Positions 9,522-18,791 of a DNA stretch of 64,000 nucleotides are shown piece after piece. Location: assembly GCA_963837805.1 (NCBI GenBank), contig CAWIOU010000035.1:1-64000 (forward strand). Reading direction: 5' to 3'. The notes below the pieces were generated by a model. That model was given only the letters and a program-made list of their open reading frames with translations, searched no databases and had not been told where the DNA came from. Within the stretch, counting starts at the first letter, position 1, and every line of letters starts with the position of its first letter. Source of the stretch: Bog-756 sp963837805 (GTDB lineage Bacteria; Actinomycetota; Acidimicrobiia; Acidimicrobiales; RAAP-2). The position numbers were made by a program, and so were the translations under genes.

Positions 9522-11054
9522 TCACCGGCCACTAGGGCGCTTCTTGCCCGCGACCGGTGCACCCTGCTTCTTCTTGGCCGCCCCCGACCGAGACCGAGGC
9601 TGAGGCTGAGCCCCAGCGGAGGTTCGGGTGCGTTGAGCAGCCTTCTTCGTCTTTTGTGACCCGGAGCGAGTCTGGTTCACGGCGGATGATCCGGCACGTC
9701 CGGGGGCTTTCTTCGTGTTTTGTGACCCCACGAGGGCAGGTGAGCGACTACGTCCCGGCTCGAGGCGTGGTTCGTCGGGTGGGATCGGCTTTGGCTGCGA
9801 TGCAACGATGAGCACGGCGGTTAGACCACCTATTTGCACAAGCCACCACGGCAACCAGGCAAGTCTCCACTGAGCAACCACCATCGTTGCCGTCCCCAAT
9901 ACTGCGGCGATCCCGAATCTCCGGGCGCTGGCTCGCGAGGCAATGGCCACTCCGAGGGCCAACGGCGCCCACGAGTAGTAGGAAGTCATGACCGACTCCG
10001 TGTATGAACGCAGGCCCAGAGCCAGAACACATGACCAAACCACGAACTCTGGACGCTCGAGCCACCGCCGAAAGACCCAGACTCCGATTCCGACGGCCAG
10101 CACGAGACCCAGCAGGCGAATGGGTCCGGCAGCCACCGCTCCTCCGCTGAGTTGCGGCGACAACGCCGTCCATGGCGTCTGGTGATTTGCCAAAGGGGGA
10201 CTCGGTTGATCAACCAGGGCGCGGAAGGTTGCCGAAGGCGCCGCGATGAAGGGGGGGACCAGCAACACCGCGGTCGGGAGCGCAGAGCGAATGACAAAGC
10301 CGAGCACCCGCTTGCGACCAACGACGGCGATCAGGACGGGCATCATGAGGATCACAAGCGGTTGGAACGACAGGGCGACACCGAAGAGCCAACCAGCGCC
10401 GGTGAACCGCTTGTCCAAGACGAAGATAAGCGCATAGACCGCAAAGGCGACGGCGAGGGCATCCTCCGGATGACCCCATAGTGTGGATATGAACCAGAGC
10501 AGGACCGCTTCAATGACACACAGTACGGCTCTCCTTGATCGTGCCACCTTCATACGTTCGGCGAGAGCATCGAACGCGAACAGTGCTGTACACGACAGCG
10601 CCAGCGCGTATGGATCGACGAAAGCGGTCCACTGGGTTTGAAGGACGTAATGGCCTCCGTTCAAAAAGATCTGTTTCGGATAGATGAACGGAGCATTGAA
10701 GCCGGAAGCATGCACGGCGATGCCCTGGAGGGGAATGCTTTGGCCATGCACGATCTGAAACAGGTTGCTGTGAAACGATCCGCTGAATATTCCAAGAGGG
10801 GCCAGCGCGACCAGAATTCCCGGGAACTCGATGAATTGAAGATGGGGTTGGTAGATAAACCCGAAGTGTCCATGAATGTACTGACTGGAATTCAAATAGC
10901 TAAGCCAGAAATCCTGCCCGCATAGCCAGAGCTTTGGAACGTGCTGGACGACCGAACCCCACCGGAACAGGAAGAGCAGCCCGAGGACCACGAACAGAAG
11001 AGAAGTGCCGATAGGCCAGGCCCGCCGCTGAACGCGGTCGGTTACCCAATTCAT
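9522..11054 (-). CDS. Polytopic membrane glycosyltransferase-like protein (GT87/DUF2029 type) with basic tail
   Basis: About 510 residues with a first TM segment near residues 15-33 and roughly ten further hydrophobic segments, arranged like polyprenyl-phosphate-dependent mannosyltransferases of the GT87/DUF2029 group; loops contain WGHPEDALA and QTPWTALSPQ. Such enzymes add sugars outside the membrane, but the activity here is inferred only from topology. After the last TM segment comes a hydrophilic Lys/Arg/Ser/Pro-rich tail of about 75 residues with a near-duplicated GSQNTKKA and GSQKTKKA unit, also visible as a DNA direct repeat near 9645 and 9710. ATG 11054 follows GGGGG; an in-frame extension upstream lacks membrane character. 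Confidence 0.6.
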   Translation of the reverse strand: MNWVTDRVQRRAWPIGTSLLFVVLGLLFLFRWGSVVQHVPKLWLCGQDFWLSYLNSSQYIHGHFGFIYQPHLQFIEFPGILVALAPLGIFSGSFHSNLFQIVHGQSIPLQGIAVHASGFNAPFIYPKQIFLNGGHYVLQTQWTAFVDPYALALSCTALFAFDALAERMKVARSRRAVLCVIEAVLLWFISTLWGHPEDALAVAFAVYALIFVLDKRFTGAGWLFGVALSFQPLVILMMPVLIAVVGRKRVLGFVIRSALPTAVLLVPPFIAAPSATFRALVDQPSPPLANHQTPWTALSPQLSGGAVAAGPIRLLGLVLAVGIGVWVFRRWLERPEFVVWSCVLALGLRSYTESVMTSYYSWAPLALGVAIASRASARRFGIAAVLGTATMVVAQWRLAWLPWWLVQIGGLTAVLIVASQPKPIPPDEPRLEPGRSRSPALVGSQNTKKAPGRAGSSAVNQTRSGSQKTKKAAQRTRTSAGAQPQPRSRSGAAKKKQGAPVAGKKRPSGR

Positions 11055-11091
11055 GCGGATGTACCCCCTAATTCCGCCACGGGCCACGACG

Positions 11092-11499
11092 CTAGCAGGC
11101 AGAAACTGGCCGGATATGGTCAGAATCGGGGAGCGCCGATCGAAGGTAACAGGGGGCTTCGGACTCCTTCTTCCCTTCCGTGAGGACGCAAAGTCCGGCA
11201 CCCCCGGCGAGCGTTGCAACGACATGGCTGCTTCTCTGGTTAGCCCGTTCCGGTTCTCTGGTAGGCCGACGATCAGGAGCGCATCTTGCCTGCCGGTTGG
11301 CCGCCTTCGAACTCTGCGGGGTCTCGCCCTCGACGCATCGAGCGGCCGGTACGACGGCGGCAAGGCCCAGCCAGACCACGATGGAGATCCCTGTCGCTGC
11401 TGACCAGACCCAGCTGCCGCTGACCACATCGATCAATCCCGTGGCAGCAATCACGAACATGAGCAGGCCAAGGACTTTGAGGTGCCTGGGCATGGCCAT
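11092..11499 (-). CDS. Small hypothetical membrane protein
   Basis: Up to 135 residues. The first 55 contain two TM segments (VLGLLMFVIAATGLIDVVSG and AATGISIVVWLGLAAVVPAA); the remainder is polar, Arg-rich and resembles no family. It lies between the MFS gene and the GT87-like gene on the same strand, so may belong to their transcript. The C-terminal half could be non-coding. Confidence 0.4.
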   Translation of the reverse strand: MAMPRHLKVLGLLMFVIAATGLIDVVSGSWVWSAATGISIVVWLGLAAVVPAARCVEGETPQSSKAANRQARCAPDRRPTREPERANQRSSHVVATLAGGAGLCVLTEGKKESEAPCYLRSALPDSDHIRPVSAC

Positions 11500-11511
11500 T
11501 TAACTTGTCGC

Positions 11512-12981
11512 TTACTCCACACGGGCACTGATCGACCGCTCCAATGGACCACCTTCGCGGAGACCGGCGATGATGGCGGCCACTACCGCCAGCACAGCCA
11601 GGAACAGTGCGGTGACGGTGAAGGCATGAGCCACTGACGGCGATGCCGAGGACCTCCCTCCCGCGACGTCGAATACGAGCCCGGTGAGCGCCAGACCGAG
11701 GGCCGTGCCCATGCCTCTTGTCATGTTGAGCACACCCGAAGCCAGACCCGATTGGCCCTGGGGCGCGGAACCCATGATGGCGGCGTTGTTCGGAGGCGTG
11801 AACAGACCGAGCCCGATCCCCACGACGGCCAGCAGCATCAGGAACACCGGGGTCTTCGGCCGGTAGGCGCCCAGCACGGCTAGCGCACTGGCAACAGTAG
11901 CCATACCCGCGATCGTCAATGGCCGGGCACCGAGCCGATCCGCCAGGCGCCCGGCCAAGGGCGCAGTGATCCCCAGAGCCAGTGGCATGGCCATCAGCTC
12001 GAGACCGGCCCTTCCCGAGCCGAACCGCAGACCGCGTTCCAGGTAGAACGGCACCAGGAAGAGGACACCGAACATGACCAGGTAGGAGAGCATGCCGCTG
12101 GCGATCCCGGCGCTGAAGCGGGATCGGCGGAAGAGTGCCAGATCGAGCATCGGGTCACCGCACCGGCCTTCCCATCGCACGAAGCCGAAGGCCAGGGCAA
12201 TCCCGACCCCGAACAGCCCGAGGATCGGGGGCGAGGTCCATCCCTTCGCGTTGCCGAAGGAGATCGCGGTGAACACCGCCACCACGGCGGGGAAGAACAG
12301 TGCCAATCCGGTCCAGTCGAACCGCACGCGGGCCTGGAGGTGGCGGCTCCGGGGGACCAGGAGCACCCCCACGATCATTCCGAGCAGCCCGAAGGGCACG
12401 TTGACAAAGAAGATGAGTCGCCACCCGCCGGCTGCCAACAGAAGCCCTCCCACCGACGGACCGAGGGCCAGGCCGACAGCTTGGGCTGCACCTTGGACCC
12501 CGATGGCCTTGCCCAGGGACGTCTTGGGCACCGCCAGCACGATGATGGCCACGCTGTTGGCCTGCAGCAGGGCGGCACCCACGGCCTGGAGCGCTCGGAA
12601 CCCGACCAGCATGCCCAGGCTCGGGGCCAGCCCACACAGGGCCGACCCGACGATGAAGATCCCGAAACCGTAGATGTAGAGGAGCTTGTGACCCCACATG
12701 TCGGCGAACCGACCGACGGCGGCCACCGTGGCCACCAGAACCAAGAGGTAGCTCAGACCCACCCAGGTCACCGCACCGACACTGGCGTGGAACGTCCGCT
12801 GCAAGGTGGGCAGGGCGACGGTCACGATGCTGGCGTCGAGCTGGCCCATGAAGGCCCCGATGCAGACCGCGGCCACCGCCAGCCAGAACGCGTTGGGCCG
12901 ACGCCTGATCGCCTCGGGCCGCCTCGGCTCGACCACCAGATGCTGCCAACCCACCGGCCTCATCTCGTCGAGTGCGTCCAC
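11512..12981 (-). CDS. MFS drug-efflux transporter (DHA2/EmrB-QacA type)
   Basis: A 489-residue major facilitator with about 14 TM segments. The DHA2 N-terminal motif GQLDASIVTVALPTL is at residues 45-60, followed by the loop motif RFADMWGHK (motif A) and the antiporter motif region GPSVGGLLL. Exports hydrophobic drugs or metabolites by proton antiport; the substrate is unknown. GTG 12981 is the longest start; ATG 12963 is an alternative. It is divergent from a LysR gene across an AT-rich 65-bp spacer, so the LysR protein is its likely regulator. Confidence 0.9.
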   Translation of the reverse strand: MDALDEMRPVGWQHLVVEPRRPEAIRRRPNAFWLAVAAVCIGAFMGQLDASIVTVALPTLQRTFHASVGAVTWVGLSYLLVLVATVAAVGRFADMWGHKLLYIYGFGIFIVGSALCGLAPSLGMLVGFRALQAVGAALLQANSVAIIVLAVPKTSLGKAIGVQGAAQAVGLALGPSVGGLLLAAGGWRLIFFVNVPFGLLGMIVGVLLVPRSRHLQARVRFDWTGLALFFPAVVAVFTAISFGNAKGWTSPPILGLFGVGIALAFGFVRWEGRCGDPMLDLALFRRSRFSAGIASGMLSYLVMFGVLFLVPFYLERGLRFGSGRAGLELMAMPLALGITAPLAGRLADRLGARPLTIAGMATVASALAVLGAYRPKTPVFLMLLAVVGIGLGLFTPPNNAAIMGSAPQGQSGLASGVLNMTRGMGTALGLALTGLVFDVAGGRSSASPSVAHAFTVTALFLAVLAVVAAIIAGLREGGPLERSISARVE

Positions 12982-13046
12982 TCCCTCGAGTGTGCCGGTC
13001 TTCGTTCGAGAAAGAAAATAGATATTCCTTCTGATATCGATAAGCT
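12982..13046. promoter_or_regulatory. AT-rich divergent promoter region, MFS/LysR
   Basis: A 65-bp spacer much richer in A/T than its surroundings, with a GATAT direct repeat spaced by 7 nt and ATATCGAT next to the LysR start. It must hold both promoters and probably the LysR site, but I cannot assign exact boxes. Confidence 0.45.
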
Positions 13047-13943
13047 ATGCAAATGGATACCCGACGCCTTCAACACTTCGTGGCCGTCGTGGACCATGGC
13101 GGTTTCACCGCCGCGGCGAAGGCCACATTCGTCTCCCAACCGGCCCTCTCGCTGGCCGTCAAAGAACTGGAGGCCGACCTCGGTACGCCTCTCTTCGACC
13201 GGATCGGGCGGAGGGTCCAGCTCACCGCGGCCGGGACCGCTCTCCTCGGGCCAGCCCGTCAGGTGCTTCGTGACCTCGAGACCGGTCGGGCGGCAGTGAC
13301 CGCTGTCACCGGCCTGGAGTCAGGCGTCCTGTCGTTGGCGTGCCTTCCGACCCTCGCCACTGACCCCACGGCGACCCTCATCGGTCGGTTTCGTAGTCAC
13401 CATCCAGGCGTTCGCGTCGACCTCGCCGCTCCCGAAGACTCTCGCGAACTGTTCGAACTGGTCGAGACCGGTACGTCCGAGCTGGGGCTCACCGACGCGT
13501 TGGGCGTCCCCGGCGCACTCGAGTCGACCAGACTCGGGTCGCAGGTACTCGTCTTCATCCTTCCCCCGGGCACAACGAGCAGCGTCACCGCCTCGCCGGC
13601 GCTAATCGACTTCGAGGACACACTGTTCGTAGCATCCCCCGCAGGGACCTCGACTCGTCGTCTCCTCGATGAGCGGCTGGGTTCGGTGGGCCTGGATCCA
13701 AAGCTGGCGGTCGTCTCTGCGCAGCGAGACGCCATCCTTCCTCTTGTTCTGGCCGGTGCCGGTGCTGCGCTGGTGCCTGAGTCAATGGCCGTTGTCGCCC
13801 AACAGCTCGGCGCGGTGATCTCCCGGCCGGACCCGCCGGCCGTCCGCGAACTGGCCCTCGTGCATCGTGCCGGCGCCCTCTCTCCTGCCGCCGCCCGATT
13901 CACTGAGCTGGCCGCCCCCGAAGCGAACCTTGCGATTTCGTGA
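13047..13943 (+). CDS. LysR-family transcriptional regulator
   Basis: A 298-residue LTTR: winged helix at residues 1-62 (RRLQHFVAVVDHGGFTAAAK, VSQPALSLAVKELEADLG) and an effector-binding domain from about residue 90 (GVLSLACLPTLATDPTATLI). Divergent from the MFS exporter, which it probably controls. Start ATG 13047; a second in-frame ATG follows two codons later. Confidence 0.92.
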   Translation: MQMDTRRLQHFVAVVDHGGFTAAAKATFVSQPALSLAVKELEADLGTPLFDRIGRRVQLTAAGTALLGPARQVLRDLETGRAAVTAVTGLESGVLSLACLPTLATDPTATLIGRFRSHHPGVRVDLAAPEDSRELFELVETGTSELGLTDALGVPGALESTRLGSQVLVFILPPGTTSSVTASPALIDFEDTLFVASPAGTSTRRLLDERLGSVGLDPKLAVVSAQRDAILPLVLAGAGAALVPESMAVVAQQLGAVISRPDPPAVRELALVHRAGALSPAAARFTELAAPEANLAIS

Positions 13944-14139
13944 GATGACCTTCAGCGCGTCGATGATCTCCTAGGCGCTCCTGGTCCAGTCGACGGCATC
14001 CGCCCCTGCTCCGAAGATCGGTCGGCGGGGATGGCCGATTCATATTCCTTGGGGCCAATGGATGGGTCGCCACCCTTGACGATCTGTGGGAGTACCGGCG
14101 TCATCCTGGCCCAACGGATCCGACAACAGACCCGGCAAT

Positions 14140-14691
14140 TCAGAATACGAAGGGAATCAGCCTCTTGGTCGAGCGCTTGTATTCCGGAAAGGTGTAGGGA
14201 AAGAGGCGCTCCATGGTTCGCTCTTCGACGATTGCGCTGTAGACGAAGTACGAGCCCATCAGCGCGACGATGACTAGCCAATACCAGCTGATGGCCATCA
14301 TCGTCCCGATGGCGGCGAGGATGATTCCCGAGTAGATGGGATTTCGGATGTACTGGTACGGACCCGACGTCACCAACGCCGCGTCCACTTTCTCTGACAT
14401 TGGGGTGCCCCAGTTCCGCCCCAGATGGACTCGTGCCCACACGGCCAGGGCCAGTCCGGTCAAGAACAGCACCACCCCTATGCCTTGGAGAACAGGGCTT
14501 CTCACGACGGCGCGATGACCGTTGAAGACACCGAAACGAATGAGCAAGTACACGATGACGAAAGCGGCGATCCTCAAGCCGACGAACTGTCCCATCCGTG
14601 ACTGAGCTGCCTGCTTGACGCTCAAGGCAGCGACCAACCATGCCGCCCAGAAGACGATCCACAGGCCGTAAATGACGTATTCGAGCTTCAT
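14140..14691 (-). CDS. Isoprenylcysteine carboxyl methyltransferase (ICMT)-like membrane methyltransferase
   Basis: A 183-residue membrane protein with four or five TM segments. The C-terminal signature of the ICMT/PEMT family is clear: GPYQYIRNPIYSGIIL (residues 109-124) and EERTMERLFPYTFPEYKRST. These enzymes bind SAM at the membrane and methylate carboxyl groups or lipids. Bacterial members have diverse, mostly unknown substrates. The 13944-14139 stretch downstream holds no clear gene. Confidence 0.82.
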   Translation of the reverse strand: MKLEYVIYGLWIVFWAAWLVAALSVKQAAQSRMGQFVGLRIAAFVIVYLLIRFGVFNGHRAVVRSPVLQGIGVVLFLTGLALAVWARVHLGRNWGTPMSEKVDAALVTSGPYQYIRNPIYSGIILAAIGTMMAISWYWLVIVALMGSYFVYSAIVEERTMERLFPYTFPEYKRSTKRLIPFVF

Positions 14692-14809
14692 GCTTTGATC
14701 GCCATGGAATACGGGACCATGTCGTCTCGAAGTGTTCTGCCCTCCGGTTGGCAGTCCCCGGGGACACTCGAAGGGTCTCCGGTCCTGGCGCGCCGTATCG
14801 ACACCGCCG

Positions 14810-16000
14810 TCATCCCGGGCGCCCCACGTAGCTTGCCGTCAACGCATAGGGACCGCGAAACGCCATTGGAAGGAAGGTGGAGCTTGGCAGGAGGTATCGC
14901 CACGACAGAGATACCTGCAACGGCTCCGGACCTGCCACGAGACAATTGAGGTAGCCGGCGACGGGACAGGTCGGCGACACGATGAGTGTGAAGCGGTTGC
15001 TTCCCGTAGGAAAGTGGATCTCACTGTCGCGCAGGCATGCTCCGGTGTGGAGGTTCTTGAGCACGATGCACAGGTCCCAGTATCGAACCTGCGGGGACTC
15101 AGATGCCGGTCGGCTCAGGTCGTTGACTGTGGCGAACGAGTCCTCTTGGTACGTCGGCGCCTGCGCGGAGACCACGAGGTTGCCGCGCGTCGTCGTGAAT
15201 CGCACATGCTCGTAGGTGTTGTCCGGATTGTTGAACCTTCCCGTACCGCTGGAGATCCGGCCTTTCGGAGGAGGATCAACAACGGGCACAGGCACGGGTA
15301 CGTCTGGGGGGTAGGTACGGGTGAGCGACTCCGGCAAGGCCCCGTGCTGGTTGCGGTAGGAGTCCAGGGTCTTCTGCATCGTGTCACTCCCAGCCGCCTG
15401 GGTCAGCGAGATGGGTGAGCCGGACCTGCTTTCATACATGATGGTCGGAAGAGGGAGCCCGCCGGTGCCAGATCCGCGGAGATCGACCGGTACATACAGG
15501 CGGAGCACCACCATGCCGGATGGCTCGGCATTCGACGTAGCCAGACACGTCCCCTTGACGCCGGTGCAGCTGGCCGAGAGGGTCACGGTGTAGCGACCAT
15601 TCGACTGGGTGATGTCCGAATCGTGAACGTGGGCGACGTGACCTCCGGTCGGAATGGGATAGGCCGTGTACGACCAGTACCGAGCAGTTGGGACCTCTCC
15701 ACTGATGACGGTCCTCGCCCCGTCCTTGGTGCCGAAGCCTCCGAGGTAGTAGTCGCTGTTGCCGTCCGGCAGAAAGATATTGAGCACCTGCACGGTGTCC
15801 TTGACCCACCCGGACTCACTGGGCACAGCCGTTGTCGTAGCCGGAGTGGACGCCGTACTGCAGGCAGCCAACATCAAGGCCAAGACCAGGGCGACCAAGA
15901 ACCCGGCCTTCCGCTTGGGACGGACCTTCGCGTCGACCACCCAGTGCATCTCAGGCTGACCTCCTGGAAGTTGAAGCTGCGCCACCGTCTTTACGGCCAT
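14810..16000 (-). CDS. Secreted lipoprotein of unknown function
   Basis: About 396 residues. A basic n-region (KVRPKRKAG), hydrophobic core (FLVALVLALMLAAC) and lipobox LAAC predict a lipoprotein anchored on the outer face of the membrane. The mature part has two similar segments containing ARYWSYTAYP and VRYWDLCIVL, suggesting an internal duplication, and a proline-rich linker (PPDVPVPVPVVDPPPKG). ATG 16000 lies 18 bp after the stop of the preceding lipoprotein gene, so the two are co-transcribed; ATG 15949 would give a more usual signal length. No family assigned with confidence. Confidence 0.65.
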   Translation of the reverse strand: MAVKTVAQLQLPGGQPEMHWVVDAKVRPKRKAGFLVALVLALMLAACSTASTPATTTAVPSESGWVKDTVQVLNIFLPDGNSDYYLGGFGTKDGARTVISGEVPTARYWSYTAYPIPTGGHVAHVHDSDITQSNGRYTVTLSASCTGVKGTCLATSNAEPSGMVVLRLYVPVDLRGSGTGGLPLPTIMYESRSGSPISLTQAAGSDTMQKTLDSYRNQHGALPESLTRTYPPDVPVPVPVVDPPPKGRISSGTGRFNNPDNTYEHVRFTTTRGNLVVSAQAPTYQEDSFATVNDLSRPASESPQVRYWDLCIVLKNLHTGACLRDSEIHFPTGSNRFTLIVSPTCPVAGYLNCLVAGPEPLQVSLSWRYLLPSSTFLPMAFRGPYALTASYVGRPG

Positions 16001-16018
16001 CGAACACCTGTGGTGACG

Positions 16019-17641
16019 TCATGACCCCGGAGCACCCGGATCGCCGTCAAGACGGAGGGAAACCGACGTCGAGGAGGCGATCCATGCCGCACCGTCAGCT
16101 GGGTGGAAGTCATTGTCGTATCCGCCGTAGTAGATCCTCTCGTCACCGAACGGCGACGGTTTGATCGTTCGGATCGAGACGAAGGCCTGTCCCGAGCGAA
16201 CCGGGCTTGGCTGCTTCCGGGAGGGCTTGAACTGGGGTCCGCTGAGGCACCGCAGTACGTAGTTCGGCGACCCACCGCTGTCGGTGCGGACGGCGAAACA
16301 CGCGGAGGAATCAAATCCCGACGGGGCACAGATCTGTGACCTCGGACAGCTGCCCGAGAAGCCGAACTCGAGACCGAAGAACTGGCGGGTCGATCCATTG
16401 ATCTCCATGGTCTCGAAGTTGTTGTAGGCCGCGATCACGTAGTCGATCGATCCCGGTCCGGTGGCCGGAACGGTCGTCCCTTCAGTGGCCAGCATGTGAC
16501 GGATGGCGGTAGATGGCGTGAACTCGAGCGTCGAGACCAAACCCGGATAGGGATAGCTCAAACTCACTGTTCCGGTGTCAGGCAGTTGTCCGGTCGGAAG
16601 ATGATCGAGCCGGTAGACATCACCAGTGCCTTCCGTAGAGAAGAGCAGGGAAGGTGACCCCTCGTGGGAGACGCACGATATGCCCCGCAGCCCGCTGTTG
16701 AAGGGGCCCACCGGTCGCTCTTGATCGACGAGCGTCCATCGCGGGACTCCCGTTGGGAGCGATCCGTCGTTCCGACGAAACAGCTTGGTGTTGATGGTGA
16801 CGTAGAGAGCCCCACCACAGTCAGCAAACCCCGTGACCTTTTGAGTCTTCAACCCCGGTGAACCCGGAGTCGCCCCACTCAGCTCGGGAACCGGGTTGAA
16901 GACCAGGGTGCGGTTGGTCGGTGACCACCTTCCCTGCAGGATTCCGGTTGGTCCGACGCCGGCGTAGATCGCCCACACCCCGCCGGATTTATGGGCACCG
17001 AACGACCGGACCGCCGCGTTGGGCGAAGCGAGAAGGAACGAATCGTCGGGGGCAAAGGACGTGGCTCCGTCGATCAACCACTGGATCTCAGATCGACCGT
17101 TGATGATGGCCTGGGTGACGAGGAGCGAGTGCCCCGGTCCGAGCCCCTGGTCACTCGGAATGGGAAATGAATCCAGTGCCTGGACACGGGTGGATTGGGT
17201 CTGTTCGAAGATCTTCCACGACGAGGTCGGCGAGCTCTTGACCAGGATCTGGCCGTAGGCGGAGGGGCCCGAGTATTCCCATTGGTCGGTGGCGGCGAAG
17301 AGACGTCCTGATTGGGGGGCAAGAGCCATGATCTCGTTGTCGTGCGCGACGGGAGACTGGTTGCTGGTTGCCAGCTGATCCCTCACCGCCGGAACCGCGA
17401 ACGTGCTCGACGGAGTGCTTGCTGTCGGCATGGGCTTCGTTAGCCCTGAGGCCGCGGGAGGCGTGGACGACCCGCAGCCGGCGGCCAGGCAGGCAACCAC
17501 AGTCAGCACGAAGAGACCCGTTCGCCGGAGGAGCCGGTTCCTGTCTTCGCTTGCGGCGGCGTCTGACGACACACCATGCGGACCCGGCGGGACCGGCGTA
17601 TGCAGGTGCGTTCGGACCTCCGACCCGGCGGATGGGCGCAT
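16019..17641 (-). CDS. Secreted lipoprotein of unknown function
   Basis: About 540 residues with a membrane-export signal (RNRLLRRTGLFVLTVVACLA) ending in lipobox LAAGC, then a Ser/Thr/Pro-rich linker and a large exported domain rich in beta-strand-like, Gly/Asp/Ser segments, possibly a propeller, with several Cys pairs. No family recognised. ATG 17641 was chosen because TTGACA-18-CATACT ends 6 nt before it; a TTG at 17677 in frame overlaps that -35 box. It shares a divergent promoter with a MarR-type regulator and precedes a second lipoprotein gene. Confidence 0.65.
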   Translation of the reverse strand: MRPSAGSEVRTHLHTPVPPGPHGVSSDAAASEDRNRLLRRTGLFVLTVVACLAAGCGSSTPPAASGLTKPMPTASTPSSTFAVPAVRDQLATSNQSPVAHDNEIMALAPQSGRLFAATDQWEYSGPSAYGQILVKSSPTSSWKIFEQTQSTRVQALDSFPIPSDQGLGPGHSLLVTQAIINGRSEIQWLIDGATSFAPDDSFLLASPNAAVRSFGAHKSGGVWAIYAGVGPTGILQGRWSPTNRTLVFNPVPELSGATPGSPGLKTQKVTGFADCGGALYVTINTKLFRRNDGSLPTGVPRWTLVDQERPVGPFNSGLRGISCVSHEGSPSLLFSTEGTGDVYRLDHLPTGQLPDTGTVSLSYPYPGLVSTLEFTPSTAIRHMLATEGTTVPATGPGSIDYVIAAYNNFETMEINGSTRQFFGLEFGFSGSCPRSQICAPSGFDSSACFAVRTDSGGSPNYVLRCLSGPQFKPSRKQPSPVRSGQAFVSIRTIKPSPFGDERIYYGGYDNDFHPADGAAWIASSTSVSLRLDGDPGAPGS

Positions 17642-17647
17642 CACCGC

Positions 17648-17700
17648 AGTATGCGGGTCGTTGGTGTCGATTGTCAACCAGGTTTACAGTTTGCTAACAT
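17648..17700. promoter_or_regulatory. Divergent leaderless promoters with overlapping -35 boxes
   Basis: Minus strand: TTGACA (17672-17677), 18 bp, CATACT (17648-17653), 6 nt, then ATG 17641. Plus strand: TTGTCA (17671-17676), 18 bp, TAACAT (17695-17700), 8 nt, then GTG 17709. The two -35 elements overlap by five bases, so polymerase could occupy only one at a time. Confidence 0.65.
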
Positions 17701-17708
17701 CCCGCTCC

Positions 17709-18269
17709 GTGGACATCTCTGGCACTGAGCAGCTCCCGGGTACCGACGGGGTGTCCCAGGGCGAGCCTTCGATCGCGCTCGGACCTGCCCTGCGCCGTGC
17801 CTGGATCGGCTATCAGCGCCGGCTGGACAGTGCCATGGCTGACGCAGGGTATGAGGAGCGCAGGTTTCCCGACGGTCGAGTGTTGCGCCTGTGCTCGGAT
17901 CCCGCAGGATCGACGATTTCGAATATCGGGCGGGAGCTGGGCATTACCCGCCAGGGTGCGGGCAAGGTCGTCAGCCATTTGCGCGATCGGGGTTACGTGT
18001 CAGTCGCCGATTCGCCGACGAATGGCAGAGAAAAAGCCGTAACCCTCACTTTGTCGGGGACGTCGTATCTCGAGGCTCAACGCGCCGTGGCCCGAACCAT
18101 CGAGCGTCAACTGCGAAAGGATCTGGGGGAAGGGCCGCTCACCGCTCTCCACCGGCTACTCGATGTTCTCGATGCCGGCGAAGAGGTCCGCATGAGAACG
18201 TATCTCAGCAGTAGGACGACGGGCCTCAGTCCTGACGATGCTGCGAAGAGACGGGACCGGAATCGGTAG
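17709..18269 (+). CDS. MarR-like winged-helix regulator
   Basis: About 186 residues. The DNA-binding winged helix is centred on STISNIGRELGITRQGAGKV and VVSHLRDRGYVSVADSP, with flanking dimerisation helices (RRLDSAMADAGYEER; TALHRLLDVLDAGEEV). Start GTG 17709 follows the -10 box by 8 nt; the frame extends upstream through the divergent promoter and into the lipoprotein gene, which excludes an earlier start. It probably represses the divergent lipoprotein operon and itself. Confidence 0.8.
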   Translation: MDISGTEQLPGTDGVSQGEPSIALGPALRRAWIGYQRRLDSAMADAGYEERRFPDGRVLRLCSDPAGSTISNIGRELGITRQGAGKVVSHLRDRGYVSVADSPTNGREKAVTLTLSGTSYLEAQRAVARTIERQLRKDLGEGPLTALHRLLDVLDAGEEVRMRTYLSSRTTGLSPDDAAKRRDRNR

Positions 18270-18569
18270 TCCGATGAGACCCCCTGGATCGATTCTTTCC
18301 GCGTCATCCCCGAACCCGGGTCCATCGCCGGAAAGGCGGTGGCCTGGGCCAACGTGTCCCCTCGGGGAGCGGCGGACGCCCACGAGTCGCTGGGCAAGGT
18401 TCTCCGATATGCCAACGCGAACATCATCGAGTCCGCATGCGTGCAGTCACCGGTCAGCTCGGCGATGGTCGGCGAGGACGGCCTGATCGCCGATCCCTCG
18501 GTTCGACGTCAGCTGGCCACCGCGCTGGACGTGCTCGAGTCGTCGACATCCTCGGCATCCCCCGACTGA
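18270..18569 (+). pseudogene. C-terminal remnant of an NADPH-dependent FMN reductase
   Basis: Reading from just after the MarR stop gives WIDSFRVIPE, then GKAVAWANVSPRGAADAHES and LGKVLRYANANIIESAC, the C-terminal half of flavodoxin-like NAD(P)H-dependent FMN reductases. The N-terminal FMN-phosphate loop and any start codon are missing, since the frame begins inside the regulator gene's end. A truncated remnant. Confidence 0.6.
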
Positions 18570-18602
18570 GAGCCACCCCGACCAACGGATCGGGCCCGGA
18601 TC

Positions 18603-18791
18603 TCAGGAGTCGAGACGGACACTGTCGACGACGGTTTTCCGAGTGGCATACACGGGTCTGACCGATGCCGGTCGTTTCGAGTTTCCGAAGCGCACGAGGT
18701 TGTGCTCGCGGAGTGAGACATAGAGAATCGGAATGGTGGCAATGGCGACGGCCAGAACCATCAGTGGGATCATGATGATGAATGGTGTCAT
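18603..18791 (-). CDS. Small single-TM membrane protein
   Basis: 62 residues: one TM helix (FIIMIPLMVLAVAIATIPIL) near the N-terminus, then a basic, cytoplasmic-looking tail. ATG 18791 is preceded by GAGGAACGAC, a fair ribosome site. No family recognised. Its coding status rests on the RBS and the clean TM segment. Confidence 0.5.
   Translation of the reverse strand: MTPFIIMIPLMVLAVAIATIPILYVSLREHNLVRFGNSKRPASVRPVYATRKTVVDSVRLDS

Noticed and set aside
13944..14139. Possible gene fragment on the minus strand (GADAVDWTRSA followed by a stop)
   Set aside because: Too short, no family match, and interrupted; left as intergenic.
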